Source: Bdellovibrionales bacterium RIFOXYD1_FULL_55_31
Lineage (GTDB): Bacteria; Bdellovibrionota; UBA1018
NCBI GenBank assembly: GCA_001770175.1
Contig: MEQK01000210.1
Location: 1 to 35,834 of the forward strand
Direction: 5' to 3'
Length of the DNA stretch: 35,834 nt
Part shown: positions 25,137 through 33,040 of the stretch, in pieces
Position numbering within the stretch: the first letter of the stretch is position 1
Layout of the letters: each line of letters opens with the position of its first letter
Position numbers and translations under genes: made by a program
Notes under the pieces: model-generated
What the model saw: the letters and a program-made list of their open reading frames with translations, nothing else
What the model was told of the DNA's origin: nothing
Databases searched by the model: none

Positions 25137-26603
25137 TTAAACGCCACGAGATGCCCGCAAGGTCTCGAGAAGCTTGGGTATAAAGCCCCCAAACCCCCCA
25201 TTCGAGAGTACCACTACGACATCGCCAGTATGACATGCCGCGGCACACCTTGAAACTCCACTTTCAACCGTGTCCATCAGAATGGCAGGCTTTCCAGTCG
25301 CCCGCAGATCGTCGACTAACTGCTCACTCGAAAACTGCTCATCCGCGGGAATTTTGCTCTGATCATAGGGGTTTGAAATGAAAATCTGGTCTGCCTCCTG
25401 AAAAGCCTGCCCGTACTCCCTCTGAAAGATCTTACGTCGTGATGTGGCACTCCGGGGTTCAAAGACCGCAATCAGTCGGCGCCCAGAATATTTTAGCCGT
25501 AGGGCCCGGAGAGTCTCCCGCACAGCGGTCGGATGATGCGCAAAGTCATCAATCACGATCACCCCGCCGACTTCCCCCCTCACTTCTTGCCTGCGTTTCA
25601 CACCCTGAAACGACGCCAGACCCGCGGCAACCTCCTGAGGAGGCAAACCAAGTTCCCGGCATTCGATCCATACGGCGAGTGCATTCAACACGTTGTGACG
25701 ACCAGGGATCCTCAGCGAGATCTCGTCTTTGGCAACACCCTGATCCAAAACATCGAATCGCGTCAACTCGCCATCCATCCGAAATCTTCCCGGAGTGAAT
25801 CGGGCGCCGGATAGAGGATCAGTCCCGTAACTGATCACCGGCACTCTTGCTTTCGTCGCGAGTTCCTGAATCACGGGAAAATCACAACAGGCGATCAAGT
25901 GCCCCCCGGGGCGTACCCGCGAAACCAGTCCTTCAAAGGCGCGGATCACGGAAGCGAAGTCCGGGTAAATGTCGGCATGGTCGTATTCCACGGAAGTCAG
26001 GATGGCGTGGTCGGGGAGGTAGTGATTGAACTTCGGAACCTTATCCCAAAAAGCCGTGTCGTATTCATCCCCTTCGAGCACGAACAATTTCCCGTGCGCG
26101 AGATCCGAAACATGAAAACTGAACGGCAAATCCTTCGAAACACCTCCGATAAAATAGCTTGGGTCCTGGCCGCACCCCGCGAGGACATGCGCCAGCATCG
26201 AGGACGTCGTTGTTTTTCCGTGCGTGCCCGAAACGACCAGGTTGCGCGTCAAGGGCAGAAGGAGCTGTTCCATGGCTTCCGGAAGAGACGTATAGGCGTA
26301 GCCTCCATCGATCGCGGCACGCGCTTCAGGATTGACCCTGGGGATGACGTTTCCGATGACAACCAGATCCGGACGAAACTTCATCTCGAGAATATTTTCC
26401 GGCTTGTACCCAAGATACAGCTGAACGCCGGCCTCGCTCAGCACGTCACTCATCGGAGGATAGACGTTCTGGTCGCTCCCACTCACTTCAATACCTCTGC
26501 GCTTCAGGTAGGCGGCAAAGGCACCCATCAAGGTCCCGCATACGCCGATAATGTGAACTCGTTTGATGGTGTCGAAATTTGGAAGTTTTCTAGGGTCTGC
26601 CAT
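25137..26603 (-). CDS. mpl: Murein tripeptide ligase Mpl (peptidoglycan recycling)
   Basis: This 488-residue Mur ligase attaches the recycled tripeptide L-Ala-gamma-D-Glu-meso-DAP to UDP-MurNAc. The N-terminus 'VHIIGVCGTLMGAFAAYL' and 'GSDQNVYPPMS' are typical of Mpl and set it apart from MurC. The ATP P-loop 'GTHGKTTTS' is at 126-134, followed by 'LEGDEYDTAFWDK', 'EYDHADIY' and 'DDFAHHPTAV'. An in-frame TTG at 26639 would add 12 unconserved residues, so the ATG at 26603 is chosen. Its neighbour upstream is a serine hydrolase that could release or trim the same peptide, which supports wall recycling. A kinase gene follows after 75 bases. Confidence 0.93.
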   Translation of the reverse strand: MADPRKLPNFDTIKRVHIIGVCGTLMGAFAAYLKRRGIEVSGSDQNVYPPMSDVLSEAGVQLYLGYKPENILEMKFRPDLVVIGNVIPRVNPEARAAIDGGYAYTSLPEAMEQLLLPLTRNLVVSGTHGKTTTSSMLAHVLAGCGQDPSYFIGGVSKDLPFSFHVSDLAHGKLFVLEGDEYDTAFWDKVPKFNHYLPDHAILTSVEYDHADIYPDFASVIRAFEGLVSRVRPGGHLIACCDFPVIQELATKARVPVISYGTDPLSGARFTPGRFRMDGELTRFDVLDQGVAKDEISLRIPGRHNVLNALAVWIECRELGLPPQEVAAGLASFQGVKRRQEVRGEVGGVIVIDDFAHHPTAVRETLRALRLKYSGRRLIAVFEPRSATSRRKIFQREYGQAFQEADQIFISNPYDQSKIPADEQFSSEQLVDDLRATGKPAILMDTVESGVSRCAAACHTGDVVVVLSNGGFGGFIPKLLETLRASRGV

Positions 26604-26641
26604 TTCTTCAGTTTGGCTTAAACCAAAGGCCTGAGTCAAAG

Positions 26642-27775
26642 CTATTTCAGCGCAAGGATCTCCTGAACGAGAACCTCATGAAAGCGCGGCCGAAAGGCTC
26701 TGATTTTAATATTTTCGCGCGTCGGGTGAACACGATTTGTGAGTAGCGCGATGGCGAGGCCCCGCTCCGGATCTATCCACAGCGAGGTACCGGTAAATCC
26801 CAAATGGCCGACTGAACGGTCTGACAGTCCGCGTGCAGAGGTTTCTACCGCACCTGGAGTGTCCCAGCCGAGCGTTCGTAAACAACCAGCCGGCGAACTT
26901 ACTCTGGACCAGGCTGCACGCCGAGTCTCACTGCTGAGAAAGCCGGTCATAAGCGACCTGGCAAATTGAAGCAAGTCTCGGATTTTCGCGAAAGCGCCTG
27001 CGTGCCCGCCGTATCCTCCCATCGCCCAGCAGTTATCATCGTGAACTTGGCCCTGAATCGCCCCCCTCCAAGGGCAATTCTCCGTCGCTGCAACCTGCTC
27101 AAGAACAGCTGATTCAGCGCGCCGATTGACCCTTCGATAAAAGGCATCGCGAACCCCCATCGGATCCCAGACGAATTTCCTGACTGCTTGATCCAAAGGC
27201 ATCCCCGTGACCTGTTCGAGCGCAAAACCAAGCAACAAAAACGAAAGATCCGAATAAACCGCGCGCTCACCGGGGCTCGCGCCCGGAGGAACGGAAAAAA
27301 CAAGCTCTCTCATCGCGCTTTGCCGCTCGCGAATGGAAACGCGGTACAGCTCACGCGGGGTGAATCGTGAGCGCAGCTTCTCCCAAAAGGGTTCCCAAGC
27401 CGGCAGTCCAGCCGTGTGAGAAAGCAAATGCCTCAATTCTATTCCGGAATGCGGATATTCGGGGAGAATACTACGAAGAGGGGTATCCCATGAAATCCAA
27501 CCTCGGTCGACAAGTACGGCAGCCAGAGTGGCTGTTGCGAAAACCTTGGTAACGGATGAGAGATCAAAAAACGTCTCCACATCGATCGGGGCTCCGCCGA
27601 CGCGCCGAACTCCGAGCCCCAGTGCTCTGATCCTATTTTTCTGCCGGAAATCCCAGTAGCCCGCGACGATTCCAGGAGCAGTGCCCTCCGACAACCCGGC
27701 GCGCAACATTTCATGCGTTTTGGGAAATTCAGAAAAAGCGAGTTCATCTAGAATCAAATCTCTTGAGTCATCCAT
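26642..27775 (-). CDS. Beta-lactamase-family serine hydrolase, AmiE-like
   Basis: The 377-residue protein has the class C/AmpH-type motifs: nucleophile 'SSVTK' (Ser74, Lys77), 'YSD' (174-176) and 'HLGFTGTS' (324-331). 'GQVHDDNCWAMGGYGGHAG' (242-260) closely resembles a motif in beta-lactamase-fold proteins that accompany NagZ, including the Bacillus MurNAc-L-Ala amidase AmiE. No signal peptide is seen, so it likely acts in the cytoplasm. Placed directly before mpl, it could cut L-Ala from MurNAc to supply peptide for Mpl. The substrate is inferred; an esterase or peptidase role cannot be ruled out. Confidence 0.78.
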   Translation of the reverse strand: MDDSRDLILDELAFSEFPKTHEMLRAGLSEGTAPGIVAGYWDFRQKNRIRALGLGVRRVGGAPIDVETFFDLSSVTKVFATATLAAVLVDRGWISWDTPLRSILPEYPHSGIELRHLLSHTAGLPAWEPFWEKLRSRFTPRELYRVSIRERQSAMRELVFSVPPGASPGERAVYSDLSFLLLGFALEQVTGMPLDQAVRKFVWDPMGVRDAFYRRVNRRAESAVLEQVAATENCPWRGAIQGQVHDDNCWAMGGYGGHAGAFAKIRDLLQFARSLMTGFLSSETRRAAWSRVSSPAGCLRTLGWDTPGAVETSARGLSDRSVGHLGFTGTSLWIDPERGLAIALLTNRVHPTRENIKIRAFRPRFHEVLVQEILALK

Positions 27776-28057
27776 GATGTGAGTACCGAAAAGGTCCTTT
27801 CACTTTCTCTTTCCGTACACACGCGGTCAAGACAACTCGAAATTTGTTCGAGATGAATCACGATATTCCGCGGCAACCCTCAAGCGCCGAAGAACACCAC
27901 GCACAGCAATATTGAAACAGCAAAAAGCGCCGACATCTCCACCATAAATTGAAGCCTCCGAACGTCCTATAAGCAAACGGAATGCCGAGCTGATCGAAAA
28001 ATATCCTAGCAATCTCGCCACTTAACGCGTGGTGTCAAAGTGACCGACTAAAATAGT
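27776..28057 (+). other. Intergenic region, 282 bases, with a small palindrome
   Basis: No credible protein or RNA gene is seen between the serine hydrolase start and the small ORF at 28058. CTCGAA (27836-27841) and TTCGAG (27847-27852) form a six-base inverted repeat with a five-base centre. It lies about 60 bases upstream of the serine hydrolase start and could be an operator. TAAAAT at 28049-28054 could be a -10 box for the proline dehydrogenase gene, but no good -35 box is in place. Confidence 0.35.
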
Positions 28058-28162
28058 ATGAAAAAAAGAAAGGGCCGAGACAAAAATTGGAAATCGCGCC
28101 GCCAATCTCGTGATAAGAAAAGGAAAGAAAACCCAATACCCACGACCGCGCATGGAGAATGA
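28058..28162 (+). CDS. Possible 34-residue highly basic peptide upstream of proline dehydrogenase
   Basis: ATG at 28058 opens a frame of 34 residues that starts 'MKKRKGRDKNWKSRRQS' and ends 'TTAHGE'. About half of the first 23 residues are Lys or Arg. The stop (28160-28162) overlaps an ATG at 28159 and sits just before the preferred proline dehydrogenase start. It could be a coupled leader peptide or a small nucleic-acid-binding protein, or an accident of A-rich DNA. No Shine-Dalgarno precedes it, and no family is recognised. Confidence 0.3.
   Translation: MKKRKGRDKNWKSRRQSRDKKRKENPIPTTAHGE
28154..28157 (+). promoter_or_regulatory. Shine-Dalgarno site that decides the proline dehydrogenase start
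   Basis: GGAG is one base before an ATG at 28159 but seven bases before the ATG at 28165. The second has normal spacing and yields a protein two residues shorter. Confidence 0.6.
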
Positions 28163-28164
28163 AT

Positions 28165-29097
28165 ATGTCGGCTTCCATTTACCCGATGTCCCCAAGCTCA
28201 ATATTCAACGAACTCGTCGCCAAGACACTCCCCTTTGTGCCGAAGCCGATCGTTCGCTGGGCTTCAAAGCCCTATGTCGCGGGCGAATTGATCGACGACG
28301 CCGCAAACATGGTCAGACAGCTGAATGCGCAAGGCGTTGTTGCCACCATTGATTGCCTCGGCGAATTCGTCACTCAACGCAGCCAGGCTGTTGAAGCAAC
28401 GCAGATGAGCCATTCCATTCTCGAAGCGATTCAAAAGAGTTCGTTGAAATCGGGGCTTTCCGTCAAACTTACGTCCCTCGGGTTGGATATCGATGACGAG
28501 TTCTGTTACGCGAACGTACGTTCATTGGTGGAGAGAGCGCGCGAAATTGACCGCTTTGTCCGAATCGACATGGAGAACTCGCCTTACACCACTCGCACTC
28601 TCAACCTTTATCGGCGCCTCAAAAACGAAAAGCTCGACAATCTCGGTGTCGTTATTCAGGCGTATATGCGCCGAAGCGAGGATGACATCCGCTCATTGAC
28701 TCCGTTTAAAACCCCGGTCCGGCTCTGCAAAGGTATCTATCGCGAGGATGAGTCCATCGCGTTCAAGGGCCGCACGGAGGTGCAAGAGAACTTCAAGAAG
28801 CTTCTCGTGATCCTTTTTGAAAGCGGCATGCACGCGGCGATAGCGACGCACGACGATGTTCTGCTCGACTTCGCGCGAGAGCACATTGCGAAGCACTCGA
28901 TCGACAAAAGCCGTTATGAGTTTCAGATGCTCTTGGGAGTTCGAGAACAGAAACGCGCTGAAATCGTCAGGGAAGGTCATCGTGTGCGCGTTTACGTTCC
29001 GTTCGGCAAAGACTGGTACGGCTATTCGCTCCGCCGGCTAAAAGAAAACCCGGAAGTTGCCGGACACATTATACGCGCGTTCTTCCGGGGAGAATGA
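28165..29097 (+). CDS. Proline dehydrogenase (monofunctional)
   Basis: The 310-residue protein matches the PRODH TIM barrel that oxidises proline to pyrroline-5-carboxylate with FAD. Visible family landmarks are 'TIDCLGEFV', 'SVKLTSLGLDID', 'FVRIDMENSPYT', 'GVVIQAYMRRSEDD', 'VRLCKGIY', 'AIATHDD', 'FQMLLGVRE', 'VRVYVPFGKDWYGY' and the C-terminal 'RRLKENP', where arginines bind the proline carboxylate. It is about the length of the one-domain enzyme and is not fused to the P5C dehydrogenase half, which is not in this window. Confidence 0.93.
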   Translation: MSASIYPMSPSSIFNELVAKTLPFVPKPIVRWASKPYVAGELIDDAANMVRQLNAQGVVATIDCLGEFVTQRSQAVEATQMSHSILEAIQKSSLKSGLSVKLTSLGLDIDDEFCYANVRSLVERAREIDRFVRIDMENSPYTTRTLNLYRRLKNEKLDNLGVVIQAYMRRSEDDIRSLTPFKTPVRLCKGIYREDESIAFKGRTEVQENFKKLLVILFESGMHAAIATHDDVLLDFAREHIAKHSIDKSRYEFQMLLGVREQKRAEIVREGHRVRVYVPFGKDWYGYSLRRLKENPEVAGHIIRAFFRGE

Positions 29098-29101
29098 CCC
29101 A

Positions 29102-29118
29102 CGCGCGGTTTTCGCGCG
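29102..29118. terminator. GC hairpin between convergent proline dehydrogenase and L,D-transpeptidase genes
   Basis: CGCGCG (29102-29107), loop GTTTT, CGCGCG (29113-29118). It lies in the 26-base gap between two convergent stop codons, a typical place for a shared terminator, but no T run follows on either side. Termination is therefore only likely by position. Confidence 0.4.
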
Positions 29119-29123
29119 CGGCA

Positions 29124-30032
29124 CTACCACATCAGCGTAGTGTATGTTTCCGCGATGATTTTAGGCTGGTCGCTTTCTTCGGCAATATAGAGGATTTTGG
29201 TTCCGCGTGACCGATGTCCCCATGCGCCGTTCTTGAGCTTGGATCGGTAATTTTGCGTGAAGGTGATCATCGAATATTTCGGGTGAACGTAATACCGCAC
29301 GTCTTCGGGACGGACTTCGATATTCGAGTACCGCCGATTAAGCCCGGCCTTATATGCCTTCCATGCGGATTTCTGCTTTCCCTGGGCCGAAAAGTCCGAA
29401 TGATAGTGATCGATGTAACGGTCGATATCCTTCGTTTCCCACGTTTTCACCCAGGTCGTGAAAAATTTCTTGAGATTTTCATCCTGCCCAGGCTTCAGAT
29501 ACTGGTCCGTCAGCTCGGAAAAAACGAGGATGGGCGTGAGCCCCAATCGGATATGAGGTTCGATTTCCTTGATCTCCTGATTCTCGACGACAATGCAGCC
29601 TTCGCTGTCGTAATTTTTCTTAAGCCGCGCCGGCTCGTTCGTCGCGTGGAGCATGATGTTCGAACCCGTATGCCCGGCAAGCTGGTCGAACGTATTCGGG
29701 AAATTCATGTAAAACGCCATCACTCCGAATTTGGGTTTCAGCGCTGGCGGCGCAGAACGTGAAGAAAACGTGTAGATCCCCTCCGGGGTTTTCAGGTCGC
29801 CTTCGTCCTGTTTGTCCCCGGTCACCTGTCCCAGGGTAACATGGTACGTTTTGAGCACCTTGTAAGCACCGTCCAAATACTCCGCCAGGTGTAGAGTGTT
29901 TGTCTTCTTATCGACCAGAATTGCCGTTGTCCGACGAAGTTTCTGCTCAGCGGCGCCTGAATTCGCGATTGGAACCAACAAAGCCACGATGAACAACGGG
30001 AAAACAAAAGCACTCAAAGGTCGGACTCGCAT
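29124..30032 (-). CDS. L,D-transpeptidase (YkuD) with C-terminal NTF2-like domain
   Basis: The 302-residue protein has a signal peptide (about 1-27, 'SGAAEQ') and a YkuD catalytic domain (about 33-170) with 'IMLHAT' (His129) and 'SEGCIVV' (nucleophile Cys146). An NTF2/SnoaL-like domain follows (about 185-300, 'FFTTWVKTWETKDIDRYIDHY'), as in Cds6-type L,D-transpeptidases. It should act on peptidoglycan in the periplasm, making 3-3 cross-links, attaching proteins or trimming peptides. An in-frame TTG at 30068 has been rejected as start because it is the -35 box of a promoter whose start point falls at ATG 30032; the signal peptide is also normal from there. Confidence 0.9.
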   Translation of the reverse strand: MRVRPLSAFVFPLFIVALLVPIANSGAAEQKLRRTTAILVDKKTNTLHLAEYLDGAYKVLKTYHVTLGQVTGDKQDEGDLKTPEGIYTFSSRSAPPALKPKFGVMAFYMNFPNTFDQLAGHTGSNIMLHATNEPARLKKNYDSEGCIVVENQEIKEIEPHIRLGLTPILVFSELTDQYLKPGQDENLKKFFTTWVKTWETKDIDRYIDHYHSDFSAQGKQKSAWKAYKAGLNRRYSNIEVRPEDVRYYVHPKYSMITFTQNYRSKLKNGAWGHRSRGTKILYIAEESDQPKIIAETYTTLMW

Positions 30033-30039
30033 TGCTGCA

Positions 30040-30068
30040 ATTTTAAAGAGGACCGAATCGCGAGTCAA
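30040..30068 (-). promoter_or_regulatory. Promoter of the L,D-transpeptidase gene, probable leaderless mRNA
   Basis: On the minus strand: TTGACT (30068-30063), 17-base spacer, TAAAAT (30045-30040), then seven bases to the ATG at 30032. Both boxes match the consensus at five of six positions. There is no Shine-Dalgarno sequence in the gap. Confidence 0.7.
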
Positions 30069-30086
30069 GCAACGTTGAGCGAACTG

Positions 30087-30809
30087 CTAGATTGGCTGCT
30101 TTTCGTTCAGCGCTTTCATCCGAAAGGACCAAACCCTTCCCAAAGCTTCCAACACAATTTTTCGGCTCATTTTGGATTTTCCGACCTTCCGATCCTCAAA
30201 CACGATCGGGAATTCTGTCCATCGGAATCCCTTACGAAAGGCACGGTACTTCAATTCGATCTGAAAGGAATAGCCGTCCGATCGAAGAGTTGAAAGATCG
30301 GCCGCCTCAAGAACAGCTCGATGCCAGCCGTTAAATCCGCCCGTGAAATCCCGTATCGGAGCCGAAAGAATGATCCGGGAATAAAGACTCCCGCCACGAC
30401 TCAAAATTTTGCGACCCAATCCCCAATTCACGGTTCCACCGCCGGGAACATATCGCGAGCCGATCACGAAATCGTACTCGGTCAAGAGTTCGAGCATCCT
30501 CGGCAGATATTTCGGATCATGTGAAAAATCGGCGTCCATCTCGATAAGAGCATCGAATCCCTGTTCGAGTCCCCACCTGAAACCAGCCACATAGGCGGTT
30601 CCGAGTCCCATTTTCTTGGGACGATGAAGAACGTGTATCCGCCCGTTTTGCGCGGCCAAGGAATCAGCAAGCTTTCCCGTCCCGTCCGGCGAACCATCGT
30701 CGACAACGAGAAGGTGCGTTTCCTGCGGCGTGGCGCAAAGAGCTGCCTCCAAAAGAGACTGAAGATTCTCAATCTCGTTATACGTAGGTACGATAATCAG
30801 GGAACGCAT
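30087..30809 (-). CDS. Polyprenol-phosphate mannosyltransferase-like GT2 enzyme
   Basis: The 240-residue GT-A glycosyltransferase has 'IIVPTYNE' (5-12), 'VVDDGSPDGT' (35-44), 'MGLGTAYVAGF', the metal-binding 'MDADFSHDP' (91-99), 'GSRYVPGG' and 'RDFTGGFNGWHR'. This is the pattern of dolichol/polyprenol-phosphate mannose synthases, which transfer a sugar from a nucleotide donor to a polyprenyl phosphate on the inner membrane. It has no C-terminal membrane helices, so the acceptor must be reached peripherally. The start codon directly follows the ssb stop (TAAATG), so translation is coupled to ssb. The sugar itself is uncertain. Confidence 0.87.
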   Translation of the reverse strand: MRSLIIVPTYNEIENLQSLLEAALCATPQETHLLVVDDGSPDGTGKLADSLAAQNGRIHVLHRPKKMGLGTAYVAGFRWGLEQGFDALIEMDADFSHDPKYLPRMLELLTEYDFVIGSRYVPGGGTVNWGLGRKILSRGGSLYSRIILSAPIRDFTGGFNGWHRAVLEAADLSTLRSDGYSFQIELKYRAFRKGFRWTEFPIVFEDRKVGKSKMSRKIVLEALGRVWSFRMKALNEKQPI

Positions 30810-31262
30810 TTAAAACGGAATGTCGTCTTCTGTGAACGAACCGGCCCCCGGCGCCCCTGCCTGGCTCGAGTTCATGTCCATATGAGATTGAGGCATCTGC
30901 GGCATCTGAGCAACACGGTCGCCAGCGCCCGCGGAAGGCCCGCCGAGGAACTGAACTGTCTGAGCCTGAATCTCCGTCGTATATTTCGTTTGATTGTCTT
31001 TATCCTGCCACTGCCGAGTCTGCAGCCGTCCTTCGACATAGACCTGCCGACCCTTCGCCAGATACTGATTGCAAAGCTCAGCGAGCTTGCCCCAAACGAC
31101 GACCTTGTGCCACTCCGTGCGCTCCTGCTTCTGGCCCGATTTATCGGTCCAGCTCTCATTCGTCGCGACACTGAAATTTGCAACGGCCGCCCCTGACGGA
31201 GTATACCGAACCTCAGGATTTTGCCCCAATCGCCCCACCAAAATCACTTTATTGACTGACAT
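30810..31262 (-). CDS. ssb: Single-stranded DNA-binding protein
   Basis: This 150-residue SSB has an OB-fold domain (1-108: '[20 protein letters not shown]', 'FSVATNE', '[14 protein letters not shown]', '[11 protein letters not shown]'), a Gln/Met/Gly-rich linker and the acidic tip 'EDDIPF' that recruits repair and replication proteins. An in-frame TTG 36 bases upstream (31298) would add residues not found in SSBs and overlaps a -35-like box; ATG 31262 is used. It lies in a minus-strand series with the Cys-pair membrane protein upstream and the glycosyltransferase downstream, the latter unrelated in function. Confidence 0.95.
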   Translation of the reverse strand: MSVNKVILVGRLGQNPEVRYTPSGAAVANFSVATNESWTDKSGQKQERTEWHKVVVWGKLAELCNQYLAKGRQVYVEGRLQTRQWQDKDNQTKYTTEIQAQTVQFLGGPSAGAGDRVAQMPQMPQSHMDMNSSQAGAPGAGSFTEDDIPF

Positions 31263-31269
31263 GAGGCCA

Positions 31270-31298
31270 CGATTACCGTCTGTGTACCGTGGCGTCAA
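31270..31298 (-). promoter_or_regulatory. Possible ssb promoter with leaderless geometry
   Basis: Minus strand: TTGACG (31298-31293, five of six), 17-base spacer, TAATCG (31275-31270, weak), seven bases, ATG at 31262. The -35 box begins just after the preceding gene's stop, and no Shine-Dalgarno is present. The poor -10 box keeps confidence low. Confidence 0.4.
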
Positions 31299-31301
31299 GC
31301 T

Positions 31302-31802
31302 TTATGGCGACGCTTCGGTGTCGGAGGATTCTGATTCGGTTTCAGGGATCACGGGACCCACATTCCCGGCCTCAACCTTTGCAACTGGCTTATTCTTTTC
31401 AGGAAACGGAATACCGTGTTCCTCAAACCGCTTTCTCCAATGTGATTCGACCTCACGTCGGGCCCGTTTCACATCAACAAGATAGAGAAAGGGGTCAAAC
31501 CCGCAGTAATGACAGAGTAAGGCCGCCCGAAATTGAAGTCGATATACTACTTCGAAAACAGCCCAAAGGGGAACAATTGCGACGCCCCCCTTCCAGCCAA
31601 ACCAGTTCCAACCCGCAAGAACGAAAAACGCCGTTGCCAGGACAATCTGAAGAACGTGTTTGCCGCCCGGCCGGGAATGCAGCGGGACCTTACGCGGAGA
31701 CTTGCAAAGCGGGCAATAAAACGAGTAGCTCTTCGCCTTGTTTTCGCGCCAGATCGATTTGGGGGATACTCGAGAAATATCGTAGCTTTTTTGAGGGTCC
31801 AT
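31302..31802 (-). CDS. Small membrane protein with two Cys-x2-Cys pairs
   Basis: The 166-residue protein has Cys30-x2-Cys33 ('CPLC') and Cys97-x2-Cys100 ('CHYC') flanking two hydrophobic segments (about 49-67 and 72-88), so both pairs would face the same side of the membrane and could form one zinc site. The C-terminus (about 110-166) is charged, ending with acidic residues. No family is recognised. AGAGG lies seven bases before the ATG. It is divergent from the Rsm22-like gene and precedes ssb by 39 bases. Confidence 0.7.
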   Translation of the reverse strand: MDPQKSYDISRVSPKSIWRENKAKSYSFYCPLCKSPRKVPLHSRPGGKHVLQIVLATAFFVLAGWNWFGWKGGVAIVPLWAVFEVVYRLQFRAALLCHYCGFDPFLYLVDVKRARREVESHWRKRFEEHGIPFPEKNKPVAKVEAGNVGPVIPETESESSDTEASP

Positions 31803-31845
31803 CCATTGACCTCTTCATCTCAAGTGTAGCATAAGGAACGTTTAC

Positions 31846-33036
31846 ATGCAGAAACAACAACAGACAAAACTGATTACCTTTCCGGCCGCATGGACCTGGC
31901 TTATGGACGAAGCCGTGACACAGCTTGTCAAGACCCATTACAGCCCACGTGAGAGCTGGAAAAACAAGCCCTTCGGCAAAGAGGATGCGCGGTTTTTCTT
32001 CAAAGGCATCGAAGAACTTTCAGAGTTTTTTACTGAAGAACGCCCGAAAGGAATGCCGGCTTATTTTCAGCATCCAAAATTTCGTTCCGCCTATATCCTG
32101 TATTTTTTGCCACTTCAGGCGGCCAAATTCATTTCCCTTTTCCAGATGCATGCTTCAGCATTCGAGGCGGCATGGGAACACGCCAAAAAATCGGGCGTGC
32201 TCAGAATCGCTGACCTCGGATCTGGTCCCGGAACGGCCTCTCTAGCGGCTCTCCTGATGTTTTTGGAACGATCGACGCGTACAGGCGAAGAGATACCGAA
32301 GATCGTTTTGGAATGGATTGATACGAACCGGAATTCACTTGAAGACGGGCGGGTGCTCGTTGAGCAGCTGAGCGAGAGCTTTTCGCGTCTCAGAAATCGT
32401 GTTGAAATAAGAACGCACGTCGCTCCCTGGTGGAAAGCCCCCCTATTGATCGAAGGCAAGACGTCCCTTCTGCTCCTTGGACACGTTCTCAACGAGTCCA
32501 GCGGTCCTTCGCCTTTACGAGAAGACGATCGCGCAAACTGGATTGACCTTTGGTCGGGCCTTTTCGCAATGGCCGAAGGGGGCGGAACGCTGATCGTCGA
32601 CCTCGCTGCCCGCCGAACGTCTCAGCTACTTTCCCGTTTCAGGGACGAATGGATCAGCTCGCGAATTTTCGAAAATGACCGTCGCATCTGGGGCCCCTGC
32701 CTTCATGCCAAAGCCTGTCCCCTGGCCGACGGTCGCGACTGGTGCCATTTCTCAGTGCCAACTGAAATTCCTGGAATGTGGTTCCGCGAATTTTCGAAAG
32801 GACTTGGATCGGAACGGCAGTGGCTTAAGTTCTCGTATCTCTGGATTGCCTCGAAGGACTTCCCAGCTCCTTCTCCGGATTCCCGCGCACGTCGCGTGAT
32901 CAGCGATCCACTCGGAAAGGGAAAAACCGCCGACATACTGATTTGTGAACCCGAAAAACCCGGTCGCATCAGAACTAAACCGCAAGGCGCCGCTCCGATT
33001 TATCGAGGTGAGATCATTCGCGTTCCGAAAAAGTGA
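31846..33036 (+). CDS. Rsm22/METTL17-like ribosome assembly protein with candidate Fe-S cysteines
   Basis: This 396-residue protein has a Rossmann methyltransferase motif I 'RIADLGSGPGTASLAAL' (120-136) and, further on, 'GPCLHAKACPL' and 'DWCHFSVP'. Cys285, Cys291, Cys300 and Cys367 ('ILICEPE') have spacing close to the four cysteines that bind a 4Fe-4S cluster in human METTL17. Rsm22 proteins associate with the small ribosomal subunit during assembly; methylation activity is not established. AAGGAA (31833-31838) lies seven bases before the ATG, a good ribosome site. A strong hairpin follows the stop. Confidence 0.85.
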   Translation: MQKQQQTKLITFPAAWTWLMDEAVTQLVKTHYSPRESWKNKPFGKEDARFFFKGIEELSEFFTEERPKGMPAYFQHPKFRSAYILYFLPLQAAKFISLFQMHASAFEAAWEHAKKSGVLRIADLGSGPGTASLAALLMFLERSTRTGEEIPKIVLEWIDTNRNSLEDGRVLVEQLSESFSRLRNRVEIRTHVAPWWKAPLLIEGKTSLLLLGHVLNESSGPSPLREDDRANWIDLWSGLFAMAEGGGTLIVDLAARRTSQLLSRFRDEWISSRIFENDRRIWGPCLHAKACPLADGRDWCHFSVPTEIPGMWFREFSKGLGSERQWLKFSYLWIASKDFPAPSPDSRARRVISDPLGKGKTADILICEPEKPGRIRTKPQGAAPIYRGEIIRVPKK

Positions 33037-33040
33037 TCCG

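Noticed and set aside
26603-26639. TTGACT 36 bases before the mpl ATG as a third strong leaderless promoter.
   Set aside because: The spacing matches, but the hexamer at the -10 position (CCAAAC) does not resemble a -10 box, and the gene follows closely in an operon.
27827-28021. Minus-strand 64-codon frame in the serine hydrolase/proline dehydrogenase gap.
   Set aside because: No ribosome site, no recognisable features and low-quality composition; treated as chance.
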